Positions 34,859 to 43,312 of a DNA stretch of 64,000 nucleotides are shown here, piece by piece. Under the pieces are notes generated by a model. It saw only the letters and a list, made by a program, of their open reading frames with translations, did no database searches and was not told where the DNA came from. This stretch comes from Lentzea californiensis (GTDB lineage Bacteria > Actinomycetota > Actinomycetes > Mycobacteriales > Pseudonocardiaceae). Every line of letters begins with the position of its first letter. The stretch's first letter is position 1. Location of the stretch: positions 372,001 to 436,000 of the forward strand of contig NZ_JANBBE010000008.1 of assembly GCF_024648825.1 (NCBI RefSeq), read 5' to 3'. Position numbers and translations under genes: made by a program.

Positions 34859-35550
34859 GCGATCTCAAGGAAGACCTCAAGATCGTCGCCGACGCGGCCG
34901 AGCAGGAGCTGAGGGACGCGAGCCCCGAGGAGGCGCTCGAGTGGGTCGCGCGGACGTTCGGTGACAACTACATCGTCGCCTCGAACATGCAGGACGCCGT
35001 GCTGATCGACCTCGCCGCCAAGGTGAAGCCGAACTTCGACGTGCTGTTCCTGGAGACGGGCTACCACTTCCCGGAGACCATCGGCGTGCGTGACGCCGTC
35101 GGGGTCGTCTACCCGGAGGTGCGCGTCGTCAACGCCGCCGCCGAGCAGTCCGTCGCGGACCAGGAGGCGGAGTTCGGCCTGCTGTACCAGTCGGAACCGG
35201 CCCAGTGCTGCAACCTGCGGAAGGTGATCCCGCTGCGCCGCGAGCTTGCGAAGTACGACGCGTGGGTCACCGGCGTCCGGCGGGTGGACGCCCCGACCAG
35301 GGCGAACACACCGATCGTGCAGTGGGACGACCGCAACGGCCTGGTGAAGATCAACCCGATCGCGCCGTGGAGCGACGACGAGTTCAACGCCTACATCCGC
35401 GAGAAGGGCGTCCTCGAGAACCTGTTGGTGCAGGAGGGTTATCCCTCCATCGGCTGCCTGCCGTGCACCGCCAAGCCGTTGCCGGGACAGGACGCGCGCA
35501 GCGGCCGGTGGGCCGGCCAGTCGAAGACGGAATGTGGGTTGCACGGATGA
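34855..35550 (+). CDS. cysH: Adenylyl-sulfate (APS) reductase CysH
   Basis: 231 residues. Reduces APS to sulfite and AMP using thioredoxin. [4Fe-4S] ligands are the CC pair (PAQCCNLRKV, about 119-124) and CLPC (about 201-204), which separate APS reductases from cluster-free PAPS reductases; the catalytic Cys is in TECGLHG at the C-terminus. LFLETGYHFPET is the substrate loop. GTG start with CAGGAGG upstream, inside the preceding gene. The lack of cysC here agrees with APS being used directly. Confidence 0.95.
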   Translation: MSDLKEDLKIVADAAEQELRDASPEEALEWVARTFGDNYIVASNMQDAVLIDLAAKVKPNFDVLFLETGYHFPETIGVRDAVGVVYPEVRVVNAAAEQSVADQEAEFGLLYQSEPAQCCNLRKVIPLRRELAKYDAWVTGVRRVDAPTRANTPIVQWDDRNGLVKINPIAPWSDDEFNAYIREKGVLENLLVQEGYPSIGCLPCTAKPLPGQDARSGRWAGQSKTECGLHG

Positions 35551-36464
35551 ACTCCAAGAATGGGGCCAGCACAGTTCTGGACACCCTGGGACGCCTCGAA
35601 TCCGAGGCGATCCACATCTTCCGCGAGGTCGCGGGCGAGTTCGACCGGCCGGTGATCCTCTTCTCCGGCGGCAAGGACTCGACGCTGCTGCTGCACCTCG
35701 CGATCAAGGCGTTCTACCCGGCGCCGGTGCCGTTCCCGTTGCTGCACGTCGACACCGGGCACAACTTCGACGAGGTCATCGAGTTCCGCGACCGCGTCGT
35801 CGCGCAGCACGGCCTGCGCCTGGAGGTCGCGAAGGTCCAGGACTGGATCGACGACGGCCGCCTGGAGGAGCGCCCGGACGGCACGCGCAACCCGCTGCAG
35901 ACCGTGCCGCTGCTGGACTCCATCACGCAGCACAAGTTCGACGCGGTCTTCGGCGGCGGGCGCCGGGACGAGGAACGGGCCCGCGCCAAGGAGCGGATCT
36001 TCAGCCTGCGCACGGCGTTCGGCCAGTGGGACCCGAAGCGCCAGCGCCCGGAGCTGTGGAACCTCTACAACGGCCGGCACCGCGCCGGTGAGCACGTCCG
36101 CGTGTTCCCGCTGTCGAACTGGACCGAGCTCGACGTCTGGAACTACATCGAGCGCGAGGGCATCGAGCTGCCCGACATCTACTACTCGCACCAGCGCGAC
36201 GTGTTCCTGCGCGACGGCATGTGGCTCGCCGAAGGCCCGTGGGGCACGGCGCGCGACGGTGAGACGTTGCTGCGCAAGACGGTTCGTTACCGCACGGTCG
36301 GCGACGGCTCCTGCACGGGCGCCGTCGAGTCCGACGCCGCCGACATCCACGCGGTGATCGCCGAGGTCGCCGCGTCACGACTGACCGAGCGCGGCGCCAC
36401 GCGGGCCGACGACCGGCTGTCCGAGGCCGCCATGGAAGACCGCAAGCGGGAGGGTTACTTCTAA
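35547..36464 (+). CDS. cysD: Sulfate adenylyltransferase subunit 2 (CysD)
   Basis: 305 residues. Small, catalytic subunit of ATP sulfurylase, forming APS from sulfate and ATP. PP-loop VILFSGGKDSTLLLHL (about 32-47), LLHVDTGHNFDEVIEF, GGGRRDEERARAKER, and a C-terminus RLSEAAMEDRKREGYF typical of CysD. ATGA overlap with cysH, and cysN follows with no gap. Confidence 0.96.
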   Translation: MNSKNGASTVLDTLGRLESEAIHIFREVAGEFDRPVILFSGGKDSTLLLHLAIKAFYPAPVPFPLLHVDTGHNFDEVIEFRDRVVAQHGLRLEVAKVQDWIDDGRLEERPDGTRNPLQTVPLLDSITQHKFDAVFGGGRRDEERARAKERIFSLRTAFGQWDPKRQRPELWNLYNGRHRAGEHVRVFPLSNWTELDVWNYIEREGIELPDIYYSHQRDVFLRDGMWLAEGPWGTARDGETLLRKTVRYRTVGDGSCTGAVESDAADIHAVIAEVAASRLTERGATRADDRLSEAAMEDRKREGYF

Positions 36465-37808
36465 ATGAGCGACCTGTTGAGGCTGGCCACGGCGGGCAGC
36501 GTGGACGACGGCAAGTCCACGCTGGTCGGCAGGCTGTTGTACGACACCAAGTCCGTGCTCGCCGACACGCTCGACGCGGTGCACCGCGCCAGCGCCGACC
36601 GCGGTCTCGCGACGCCGGACCTGTCACTGCTCGTCGACGGCCTGCGGTCGGAACGCGAGCAGGGCATCACGATCGACGTGGCGTACCGCTACTTCGCGAC
36701 GCCCAAGCGGTCGTTCGTGCTCGCGGACACCCCCGGGCACGTCCAGTACACCCGCAACACCGTCACCGGCGCCTCCACCGCGCAGCTCGCGGTCCTGCTC
36801 GTCGACGCGCGCAAGGGCGTCATCGAGCAGACCCGGCGCCACGCGGCGGTTCTCGCGCTGCTGGGCGTGCCGCGGCTCGTCCTGGCGGTCAACAAGATCG
36901 ACCTCGTGGACTACGACGAGGTGACGTTCTTCCGCATCGCCAAGGAGTTCACGGCGCACGCCACGGCCCTGGGCTACACCGAGGACGCGGTCGTCCAGAT
37001 CCCGGTGTCCGCGCTGGCGGGCGACAACGTCGTGGACAAGTCCGCGAACACGCCCTGGTACTCCGGCCCGACCCTGCTGGAGCACCTGGAGACCGTGCCG
37101 GTCGAGCCCGACCCGCACGACGCCGCTTTCCGCTTCCCGGTGCAGTACGTGATCCGCCCGCGCACGGCCGAGCACCTCGACTACCGGGGTTACGCCGGTC
37201 TGATCGCGGCCGGCACGATCAAGCCGGGCGACGAGATCGTCGTGCTGCCGTCGGGCCGCCGCTCGACGGTCACGAAGATCGACACGGCGGACGGCGAACT
37301 GACCGAGGCGGCGGCCGGCCAGTCCGTCACGCTGCTGCTGGCCGACGACATCGACATCTCGCGCGGCGACCTGATCTCGGTGGCGGGCAACGAGCCCACG
37401 GTCACCGACGAGCTGGACGCCACGCTCTGCTGGCTCGCGGAGAAGCCGCTGCGGCCCGGCGCCCGAGTCCTCGTCAAGCACGGCACGCGCACCGTGCAGG
37501 CGATGGTCACCGAGCTGCGCGACCGCTTCGACGAGCAGAACCTGTCCAGTGTGGACAGCCCTGCGTCGCTGGAGCTCAACGAGATCGGCCGAGTGGCTCT
37601 GCGACTCGCGGAGCCCGTTCCGCTGGACGACTACAGCTTCAGCCGGCGCACCGGGTCCTTCCTGGTGATCGACGCGAGCGACGGTTCCACGCTCGCCGCC
37701 GGACTGGTCGGGGCTCCGCTGCCGCTGCTTGAGGACGGCGTGGAGAGCTGTACCGGGGGTAGCGCCGCTACCCCCGACACCCACGCCCTCGTCTCCCCCG
37801 GTCCCTGA
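36465..37808 (+). CDS. cysN: Sulfate adenylyltransferase subunit 1 (CysN, GTPase)
   Basis: 447 residues. GTPase subunit that drives APS synthesis by CysD. P-loop GSVDDGKSTLVGRLLYD (about 11-27), EREQGITIDVAYR, DTPGHVQYT, NKIDLVD, then EF-Tu-like beta domains. It is not fused to an APS kinase (CysC) and no cysC lies nearby. The last 20 or so residues (after LLEDGVESC) are low-complexity and contain a DNA hairpin, so the true conserved end is about residue 425. Confidence 0.95.
   Translation: MSDLLRLATAGSVDDGKSTLVGRLLYDTKSVLADTLDAVHRASADRGLATPDLSLLVDGLRSEREQGITIDVAYRYFATPKRSFVLADTPGHVQYTRNTVTGASTAQLAVLLVDARKGVIEQTRRHAAVLALLGVPRLVLAVNKIDLVDYDEVTFFRIAKEFTAHATALGYTEDAVVQIPVSALAGDNVVDKSANTPWYSGPTLLEHLETVPVEPDPHDAAFRFPVQYVIRPRTAEHLDYRGYAGLIAAGTIKPGDEIVVLPSGRRSTVTKIDTADGELTEAAAGQSVTLLLADDIDISRGDLISVAGNEPTVTDELDATLCWLAEKPLRPGARVLVKHGTRTVQAMVTELRDRFDEQNLSSVDSPASLELNEIGRVALRLAEPVPLDDYSFSRRTGSFLVIDASDGSTLAAGLVGAPLPLLEDGVESCTGGSAATPDTHALVSPGP
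37754..37776 (+). terminator. Intragenic hairpin at the 3' end of cysN
   Basis: CGGGGGTAGC (37754-37763) and GCTACCCCCG (37767-37776) form a perfect 10-bp stem with a 3-base loop, about 30 bases before the cysN stop. With no T-run it may act as a partial terminator, processing site or mRNA stabiliser between the enzyme genes and the transporter genes. Confidence 0.45.
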
Positions 37809-37822
37809 AAGGCCATTTCCCC

Positions 37823-38872
37823 GTGAACCTCAAGCCCGCCATCGCCGTCGCACTGATCGCACTGACAGCCCTGTCCGGTTGCAGCCGCGCCGGTTCCACC
37901 GACACCCCTGCCGCCGAGTCCAAGGGTGCCGCCGCCGAGGTCCGCCTCGGGTACTTCCCGAACGTCACCCACGCCGCCGCGCTGATCGGCGTCGAGCAGG
38001 GTCTGTTCGCGAAGGAGCTCGGCGGCACCAAGCTGACGACGCAGACGTTCAACGCGGGCCCCGACGAGGTCAACGCCCTGCTGGGCGAGTCGCTCGACAT
38101 CGCGTACATCGGCTCCGGCCCGGCGATCAACGCCTACGCGAAGTCCAAGGGCGAGGCCGTGAAGCTCATCGCCGGTGCCACCTCGGGTGGCGCGCAGCTC
38201 GTGGTCAAGCCCGAGATCAACTCGATCGAGGACCTCAAGGGCAAGACCATCGCGACTCCGCAGCTCGGCAACACGCAGGACGTGGCGCTGAAGAAGTACC
38301 TGGCGGAGAAGAACCTCACCGGCCAGGTGACCGTGCAGAACGTGGAGAACGCGGCTTCGCTCGACCTGTTCAAGAAGGGCGACATCCAGGCGACCTGGTC
38401 GCCGCAGCCGTGGTCGGCGCGCATCGTCGCCGAGGCGGGCGCGAAGGTGCTGCTGGACGAGAAGACGCTGTGGGACGGCGGGGCGTTCCCGACCACCGTG
38501 GTCATCGTGCGGACGAAGTTCCTGCAGGAGCACCCGGAGACGGTCGAGGCCGTGCTGAAGGCTCACGTCGCCGCGATCGACTGGGCGAAGGCGAACAAGG
38601 ACGAGGCCAAGAAGTCCGTGAACGCCGCGCTGGAGAAGCTCACGTCCAAGAAGCTCGGCGACAAGGTCCTCGACGCCGCGTGGGACAACATCGAGCTCAC
38701 GACCGACGCGCAGGCCAAGCACTTCCCGCAGCTCGCGAAGGACGCCGTGACGGCGGGCGTGGCCAAGGAGGCCCCGAACGTCGCCGGGTACGCCGACTTC
38801 ACGTTGCTGAACAAGGTTCTCCAGGCACAGGGCAAGCCGCAGGTGCAAGCAGCCGGACTGGACCAGAAGTAA
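37823..38872 (+). CDS. ABC transporter substrate-binding lipoprotein (SsuA-like, sulfonate type)
   Basis: 349 residues. Lipobox LSGC (Cys about 19) after a short signal, then a type II periplasmic-binding fold of the NitT/TauT/SsuA group: VRLGYFPNVTHAAALIGVEQGLF, FNAGPDEVNALLGESLDIAYIGSG, and TPQLGNTQDVALKKYL. With an ATPase and a permease downstream it forms a sulfonate, taurine or sulfate-ester importer. GTG start; 14 bases after cysN. Exact ligand unknown. Confidence 0.9.
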   Translation: MNLKPAIAVALIALTALSGCSRAGSTDTPAAESKGAAAEVRLGYFPNVTHAAALIGVEQGLFAKELGGTKLTTQTFNAGPDEVNALLGESLDIAYIGSGPAINAYAKSKGEAVKLIAGATSGGAQLVVKPEINSIEDLKGKTIATPQLGNTQDVALKKYLAEKNLTGQVTVQNVENAASLDLFKKGDIQATWSPQPWSARIVAEAGAKVLLDEKTLWDGGAFPTTVVIVRTKFLQEHPETVEAVLKAHVAAIDWAKANKDEAKKSVNAALEKLTSKKLGDKVLDAAWDNIELTTDAQAKHFPQLAKDAVTAGVAKEAPNVAGYADFTLLNKVLQAQGKPQVQAAGLDQK

Positions 38873-38902
38873 GTCTTCGACGCCGAGGGAAGGCACACGA
38901 CC

Positions 38903-39679
38903 ATGACCGCCACGCTCGAGACCACTGTTCCGTCCACTGTGGATACTGCCGTTGAACTGTCCGGGGTCCGGAAGGTGTTCGGCCACGGCAACTCGGCCGT
39001 GGTAGCGCTCGACGGGGTCGACCTGCGGGTCAAGCCCGGCGAGTTCGTGTGTCTCCTCGGCGCGTCCGGCTGCGGCAAGAGCACGCTGCTCAACATCGTC
39101 GCGGGCCTCGACGCCGCGACGTCCGGTGAGCTGCAGCTCAACACCTCACGCCCCGCCGTGATGTTCCAGGAGCCCGCGCTGATGCCGTGGCTCACCGCCG
39201 CGCGCAACGTCGAACTGGCACTGCGCTTCGCCGGTGTCGGCCGGCTGGCGCGCAAGCGCCGCGCGCTGGACCTGCTGGAACTGGTGCGGCTGGGCGACGT
39301 CGCGGACAAGCGCCCGCACGAGCTCTCCGGCGGTATGCGTCAGCGCGTGGCCCTGGCCCGCGCACTGGCGTCCACCACCGTCTCACCGGACGGCGCTCCC
39401 GCCCTGCTGCTGATGGACGAGCCGTTCGCGGCCCTCGACGCCATCACGCGGGACGTGCTGCAGAGCGAACTGCTGCGCGTCTGGGAGACCACGAACACCG
39501 CGATCATCTTCGTGACGCACGACGTGCGCGAGGCCGTCCGCCTCGGCCAGCGCGTCGTGCTCCTGTCCTCACGTCCCGGCCGCGTCGTGCGCGAGTGGGA
39601 CGTCACGGACTCCTCGACCGAGGTCCTCGACGAGATCAACACCCATCTGCGAGAGGTCATCAGTGGCCACGCCTCCTGA
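38903..39679 (+). CDS. ABC transporter ATP-binding protein (SsuB-like)
   Basis: 258 residues. Walker A GASGCGKSTLL (about 53-63), Q-loop MFQEPALMPW, signature LSGGMRQRVALARAL (about 146-160), Walker B LLLMDEPFAALDA and the switch His in VTHD. Belongs to the nitrate/sulfonate/taurine subfamily. The gene overlaps the permease start by 17 bases. Confidence 0.94.
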   Translation: MTATLETTVPSTVDTAVELSGVRKVFGHGNSAVVALDGVDLRVKPGEFVCLLGASGCGKSTLLNIVAGLDAATSGELQLNTSRPAVMFQEPALMPWLTAARNVELALRFAGVGRLARKRRALDLLELVRLGDVADKRPHELSGGMRQRVALARALASTTVSPDGAPALLLMDEPFAALDAITRDVLQSELLRVWETTNTAIIFVTHDVREAVRLGQRVVLLSSRPGRVVREWDVTDSSTEVLDEINTHLREVISGHAS

Positions 39680-40535
39680 CACGCTCGACAAGGTCGGCGC
39701 CGGCCTCGACGCGCTCGATGTGCCGGTAGAGGCACACCGGCCGCCGGTCTGGCGCCGCTTCCTGAAGACGGGCGTGCCACCCATCATCGCCTTCGCCCTG
39801 CTCCTGGGCGTGTGGCAGGCGTTGTGGGCTTCGGCTGTGCTGCCCGAGTTCCAGCTCCCCGCTCCCATCAACGTGTGGGACGAGCTGGTCCGCTCGATCT
39901 CCACCGGCGAGGCGTTCGGCATCCTGTGGACCTCGCTGCACCGCGCGGTGCTCGGGTTCCTGGCGGCCGTCGTGATCGCGACACCGCTGGGTCTGCTGAT
40001 CGCCAAGGTGCGGGTGGTGCGCGCGGCGATCGGGTCGTTGCTGACCGGCCTGCAGTCACTTCCCTCGGTGGCCTGGGTCCCGGCGGCGATCCTGTGGTTC
40101 GGCGTGACGCCGTCCACGATCTACTTCGTGGTGCTGATGGGATCGGTCCCGTCGATCGCGAACGGCCTGGTGGCGGGCATCGACCAGATCCCGCCGCTCC
40201 TCCCGCGCGTGGGACGCGCCCTGGGCGCCGGCCGGCTCGCTTCGGCCCGCCACATCCTGCTTCCCGCCGCCCTGCCCGGTTACCTGGCGGGTCTCAAGCA
40301 GGGCTGGGCGTTCTCGTGGCGCTCGCTAATGGCCGCGGAGATCATCGCGACATCGCCCCAGCTCGGCGTCGGCCTCGGGCAGTACCTGCACAACGGCTCG
40401 TCGCTGAACGACATCAACATGGTGATCGCCGCGATCTTCCTGATCCTGCTGGTGGGCATCGGGATCGAACTGCTGCTGTTCCGGCCTCTGGAACGCGCTG
40501 TGCTGCGGGCCCGCGGACTGACGGGGGCGCTGTGA
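39663..40535 (+). CDS. ABC transporter permease (SsuC-like)
   Basis: 290 residues with about six membrane helices and the EAA-type loop VGRALGAGRLASARHILLPAALP (about 179-201), as in BPD_transp_1 permeases. LQSLPSVAWVPAAILWFG is typical of the SsuC/TauC group. GTG start inside the ATPase gene; the stop overlaps the chelatase start by 4 bases. Confidence 0.93.
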   Translation: MATPPDTLDKVGAGLDALDVPVEAHRPPVWRRFLKTGVPPIIAFALLLGVWQALWASAVLPEFQLPAPINVWDELVRSISTGEAFGILWTSLHRAVLGFLAAVVIATPLGLLIAKVRVVRAAIGSLLTGLQSLPSVAWVPAAILWFGVTPSTIYFVVLMGSVPSIANGLVAGIDQIPPLLPRVGRALGAGRLASARHILLPAALPGYLAGLKQGWAFSWRSLMAAEIIATSPQLGVGLGQYLHNGSSLNDINMVIAAIFLILLVGIGIELLLFRPLERAVLRARGLTGAL

Positions 40536-41227
40536 TTCCTCTTGTCGCCGTCGCCCACGGCAGCCGCGATCCCCGTTCCGCCGCGTCGATTCACGCTTTG
40601 CTCGATGTGGTGCGCTCGCTGCGGCCCGAGTTGGACGTCCGCGGCTGCTTCCTGGACCTGTGCGCGCCGCGGTTGAACGACGTGCTGCGCGGACCCGCCG
40701 TGGTCGTACCTTTGTTGCTGGGCAAGGCTTATCACGCCCGCGTCGACGTTCCCGCCGCCGTGGCCGAGTCCCGCGTGCCCGCTGTGGTGACGGACGTGCT
40801 GGGGCCGGATCCGCGGCTGGAGTCGGCTGCGTTGCGGCGGCTGTCCGAAGCCGGGGTCTCCTTCGGGGACCGGTCTTTGGGTGTGGTGCTGGCCGGCGCC
40901 GGGTCCTCGCACGGTCCGGCCAACGAGGCCGTGGCGCGCGTGGCTCGGCGGTGGGCTCGGGAGTCTGGGTGGGCCGGAGTGGAGGCTGCGTTCGCGTCGA
41001 TCGCGTCGCCTAGCGTGCCTGAGGCGATCGAGCGGTTGAAGGCTCGTGGTGCGTCGCGGATCGCCGTGGCGTCGTGGTTCCTGGCGCCGGGGTTGTTGCC
41101 GGACAAGGTCGCTTCGCTGGCTGGGGATGCTGTGGTGGCGCGGCCGTTGGGTGACGACGTCGAGGTCGCGCAGTTGGTGCTGGACCGGTACGACTTCGCC
41201 CTGGCTCGTCAGACGGTCGCTGCTTAG
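40532..41227 (+). CDS. Sirohydrochlorin chelatase (CbiX/SirB-like)
   Basis: 231 residues. Type II chelatase of two CbiX half-domains: VAVAHGSRDPRSAASI (metal-binding His about residue 8) and LAGAGSSHGPANEAV, with PLLLGKAYHARVDVP between. In this operon it would insert iron into sirohydrochlorin to make siroheme, the cofactor of SirA; M. tuberculosis has the similar Rv2393 in the same place. GTG start with a GTGA overlap. Last gene of the sulfur operon. Confidence 0.9.
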   Translation: MIPLVAVAHGSRDPRSAASIHALLDVVRSLRPELDVRGCFLDLCAPRLNDVLRGPAVVVPLLLGKAYHARVDVPAAVAESRVPAVVTDVLGPDPRLESAALRRLSEAGVSFGDRSLGVVLAGAGSSHGPANEAVARVARRWARESGWAGVEAAFASIASPSVPEAIERLKARGASRIAVASWFLAPGLLPDKVASLAGDAVVARPLGDDVEVAQLVLDRYDFALARQTVAA

Positions 41228-41306
41228 CTTGCGCTGCAAGCAACTCCTTGATTTACGCGCAAGCACCCGAGCGGGGATTGTCGGTGTCACCTGCGATCCT
41301 GTTTGG

Positions 41307-41813
41307 ATGCATATGTTCGTCGACGAGACCGAACGCGGTGGTCACCTGCTCGCCGCGACGCTCGTCGCCCCCGCCGCGCTGCACTCGACCCGGTCGCTGA
41401 TGCGGAGCCTGCTGCTGCCCGGCGAGCGGCGAGTGCACTTCAAGTCCGAGAAGGACAGCCGCCGCAAGTTCATCGTGTCCCGCATCGTTGAACGGACCTT
41501 CGACGTCGTCGTGGTGTCCAGCCGCGAGAAGGGCGACTCGGCGCGCGCCGTTCTGCTGGAACGGCTGGTGACAGAAGCGGTCGACCGAGGAGTGAGCCGG
41601 CTCGTTCTCGACTCTCGCGACCACGCGGGCAACGCACGCGATCGTGTCGTCCTTGCGCGCACGAAGGCGCGCGACGCCGGCATCGTTTACGAACACATTT
41701 AGTCGTCCGCCGAACCGGCGTTGTGGGTGAGCGACGCCGTGGCCTGGTGCCTGGGAGCGGGTGGCGACTGGGTGCGGCGGATCGGTCCCGTCGTGACCCA
41801 CGTCGAACCCTGA
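41307..41813 (+). pseudogene. DUF3800-like gene interrupted by an in-frame amber codon
   Basis: From ATG 41307 (or 41313) the frame encodes 131 residues: MFVDETERGGHLLAATLVAP, ERRVHFKSEKDSRRKFIVSR, LVLDSRDHAGNARDR, typical of the DUF3800-type RNase H-like family. TAG at 41700-41702 ends it, but the same frame continues with SSAEPALWVSDAVAWCLGAG and a further 17 residues to TGA at 41811-41813. The EP-x-LW-x-x-D-x-VA motif is what this family has at its C-terminus, so the TAG is a recent nonsense mutation, a read-through codon, or a sequencing error. Confidence 0.75.
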
Positions 41814-41921
41814 AAAGCGCGAAGCCCAGGCAGCAACCGTCCGGAAGCGCACCTGGGCTCACTTCCTCCGCCTAGTGGCAGAGGCTATGCGCACAGCCTA
41901 GCACATTTGAGCCCAACCGCT
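41813..41921. repeat. Structured ~109-bp element, copy 1
   Basis: First of two tandem units (period 137 bp). Internal pairings: H1 AGCCCAGG (41823-41830) with CCTGGGCT (41852-41859); H2 TGGGCTCA (41854-41861) with TGAGCCCA (41908-41915), which overlaps H1 and excludes it; and a small stem AGGCT/AGCCT within H2. On the plus strand the single-stranded CACTTCCTCCG between stems contains CCTCC, complementary to Shine-Dalgarno sequences. On the minus strand H1 is followed by CGCGCTTTTC, terminator-like. Confidence 0.7.
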
Positions 41922-41949
41922 CACCGACCTGCCGGTGAATCCTTCTCCA

Positions 41950-42057
41950 AAAAGCGCGAAGCCCAGGCAGCGACCGTCCGGACGCGCACCTGGGCTCACT
42001 TCCTCCGCCTAGCGGCGAAGGCTCTGCACCTAGCCTAGCGCGTTGAGCCCAACCGCT
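41950..42057. repeat. Structured ~109-bp element, copy 2
   Basis: Second unit, differing from copy 1 at scattered positions outside the main stems. H1: 41960-41967 with 41989-41996; H2: 41991-41998 with 42044-42051. Both arms of every stem are unchanged and the CACTTCCTCCG segment is identical. On the minus strand H1 is followed by CGCGCTTTTTGG. It may be a duplicated terminator, a tandem sRNA or a riboswitch-like element. The remaining 42058-42131 shows nothing distinct. Confidence 0.7.
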
Positions 42058-42131
42058 GCCGCACACCACTTCCGGCCGCCGCCACAAGATCGAACACACA
42101 GCGCCGTTCGGGCGATGTGAACCGTGAACTG

Positions 42132-42160
42132 TTGACGTGAAACCTACTCATGAGTAGTCA
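42132..42160 (+). promoter_or_regulatory. Promoter with a 14-bp palindromic operator
   Basis: TTGACG (42132-42137) as -35, 17-base spacer and TAGTCA (42155-42160) as weak -10, ahead of the secreted protein at 42215. The perfect palindrome CTACTCATGAGTAG (42144-42157) lies between the hexamers, the classical position for a repressor site (TetR or similar). Confidence 0.5.
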
Positions 42161-42214
42161 GGTGATTACGCCGCGTGCTGGAAGTGTCCCTCGTCCACTC
42201 ATCGGGGAGAGGCC

Positions 42215-42829
42215 ATGAAGCTAGCCGGAATCGCAGCAGCCGCACTGGTACCGATGCTGATGTTCGCCGCGAACGCGTCAGCAGCAGCTCCGCAGACCAT
42301 CACCTACAAGCTCCGGGCGAGTGCCGCCGGGCAGTCGTCGGACTTCACGCTCGACCAGGGCGTCGACGCGGCGGCGCCCGCGACCGTCGCACCCGGCGGC
42401 ACCCTCGCGGTCACGATCGACCCCGCGCCCAACAAGATCCCGACCGAGGCCGGCGGCCGGCAGGTGCGGGAGATCAAGGGGCTCGCGCTGAAGTTGCCGG
42501 TGCCCGCCAACTCGACGTTCCGGTCCGCGTCGCTGTCCGGCGGGGCTGGGCTGGGTGGTACGCCGACGGTTGCCTTGCAGGGCAACGACGTCGTGTTGAG
42601 CGTGCCCGGTCCGATCAAGGGCGGCGCGGACTTCGAGCTGCCGACCGTCACGATCAACCTCCAGGCCGGAGGTACCGGGACGATCACCACGAAGCTGGGT
42701 GGCACCAGCTACGACGCCCCGGGCCTCACCTTCACCGCCGTCGTCACGGTCATCGGGTTTCCGGTCAACGCCGCCGCGAAGGGCTACCCGGACCCGAGTC
42801 CCGTGCTGACCACGACCACGATCGGCTAG
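42215..42829 (+). CDS. Secreted protein of unknown function
   Basis: 204 residues with a clear signal peptide (MKLAGIAAAALVPMLMFAANASA, cut near residue 24) and a mature part rich in Thr, Val and Gly with alternating beta pattern. No Cys in the mature chain, no catalytic motif. Looks like an all-beta sandwich cell-surface protein; no family recognised. The upstream palindrome suggests dedicated repression. Ends 30 bases before the convergent MarR gene stop. Confidence 0.75.
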   Translation: MKLAGIAAAALVPMLMFAANASAAAPQTITYKLRASAAGQSSDFTLDQGVDAAAPATVAPGGTLAVTIDPAPNKIPTEAGGRQVREIKGLALKLPVPANSTFRSASLSGGAGLGGTPTVALQGNDVVLSVPGPIKGGADFELPTVTINLQAGGTGTITTKLGGTSYDAPGLTFTAVVTVIGFPVNAAAKGYPDPSPVLTTTTIG

Positions 42830-42859
42830 CGATCCCGATGCCCAACCCCCTGCCGGGCA

Positions 42860-43312
42860 TCAGGAAGTAGCCGCGACCAGTGCGGTCATCGTGGCGAGCG
42901 TCGTGCGCAGGTCTTCCAGCGAGACCTGCGCACTGACGCGGTTGGCCCACTCGTACTGCGCGTCCCGCAACCGTTCGATCGCGGCGAAGCCCTCCGGGGT
43001 CGGCTGTACCAGCTTCGCGCGGGCGTGTGCCGGGTTCGGCAGGTACTCCGCCAAACCCTTGTCCACCAACAGGTCCGCGATCCGCTGCACGGACTGCCGC
43101 GCCAGCCCCATCTCCCGCGCGATGCCCGAGACGGACAACGGCTCGCGCAGCACCGCACCGAGCACCTGCCACCACGCCGCGGTCAGGCCGACGGGCTTCG
43201 TCATCACCTCGGCCGCGTCGAGGAACGCCCCGTACAAACGGAAAGTCCTCATCACGACGTCGGTCAGCACGTCGCCCGACTCGGTCCTGGACGCCGGCTC
43301 AGCCCTGGACAC
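42860..43312 (-). CDS. MarR-family transcriptional regulator
   Basis: 150 residues. Winged helix at about 55-115: LTAAWWQVLGAVLREPLSVSGIAREMGLARQSVQRIADLLVDKGL, with wing NPAHARAKLV. Overlaps the DJ-1/PfpI gene by 14 bases, so the two are co-transcribed. The two perfect palindromes at 43912-43950 are the natural candidate operators, which would make it autoregulated and control the divergent enoyl-CoA hydratase too. Confidence 0.9.
   Translation of the reverse strand: MSRAEPASRTESGDVLTDVVMRTFRLYGAFLDAAEVMTKPVGLTAAWWQVLGAVLREPLSVSGIAREMGLARQSVQRIADLLVDKGLAEYLPNPAHARAKLVQPTPEGFAAIERLRDAQYEWANRVSAQVSLEDLRTTLATMTALVAATS

Noticed and set aside
41862-42000. Minus-strand GTG frames with a GGAGG upstream in both tandem repeat copies, encoding similar short peptides
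   Set aside because: Both differences between the copies in this frame change the amino acid, while the stems are unchanged, so constraint is on RNA or DNA structure, not on the peptide.
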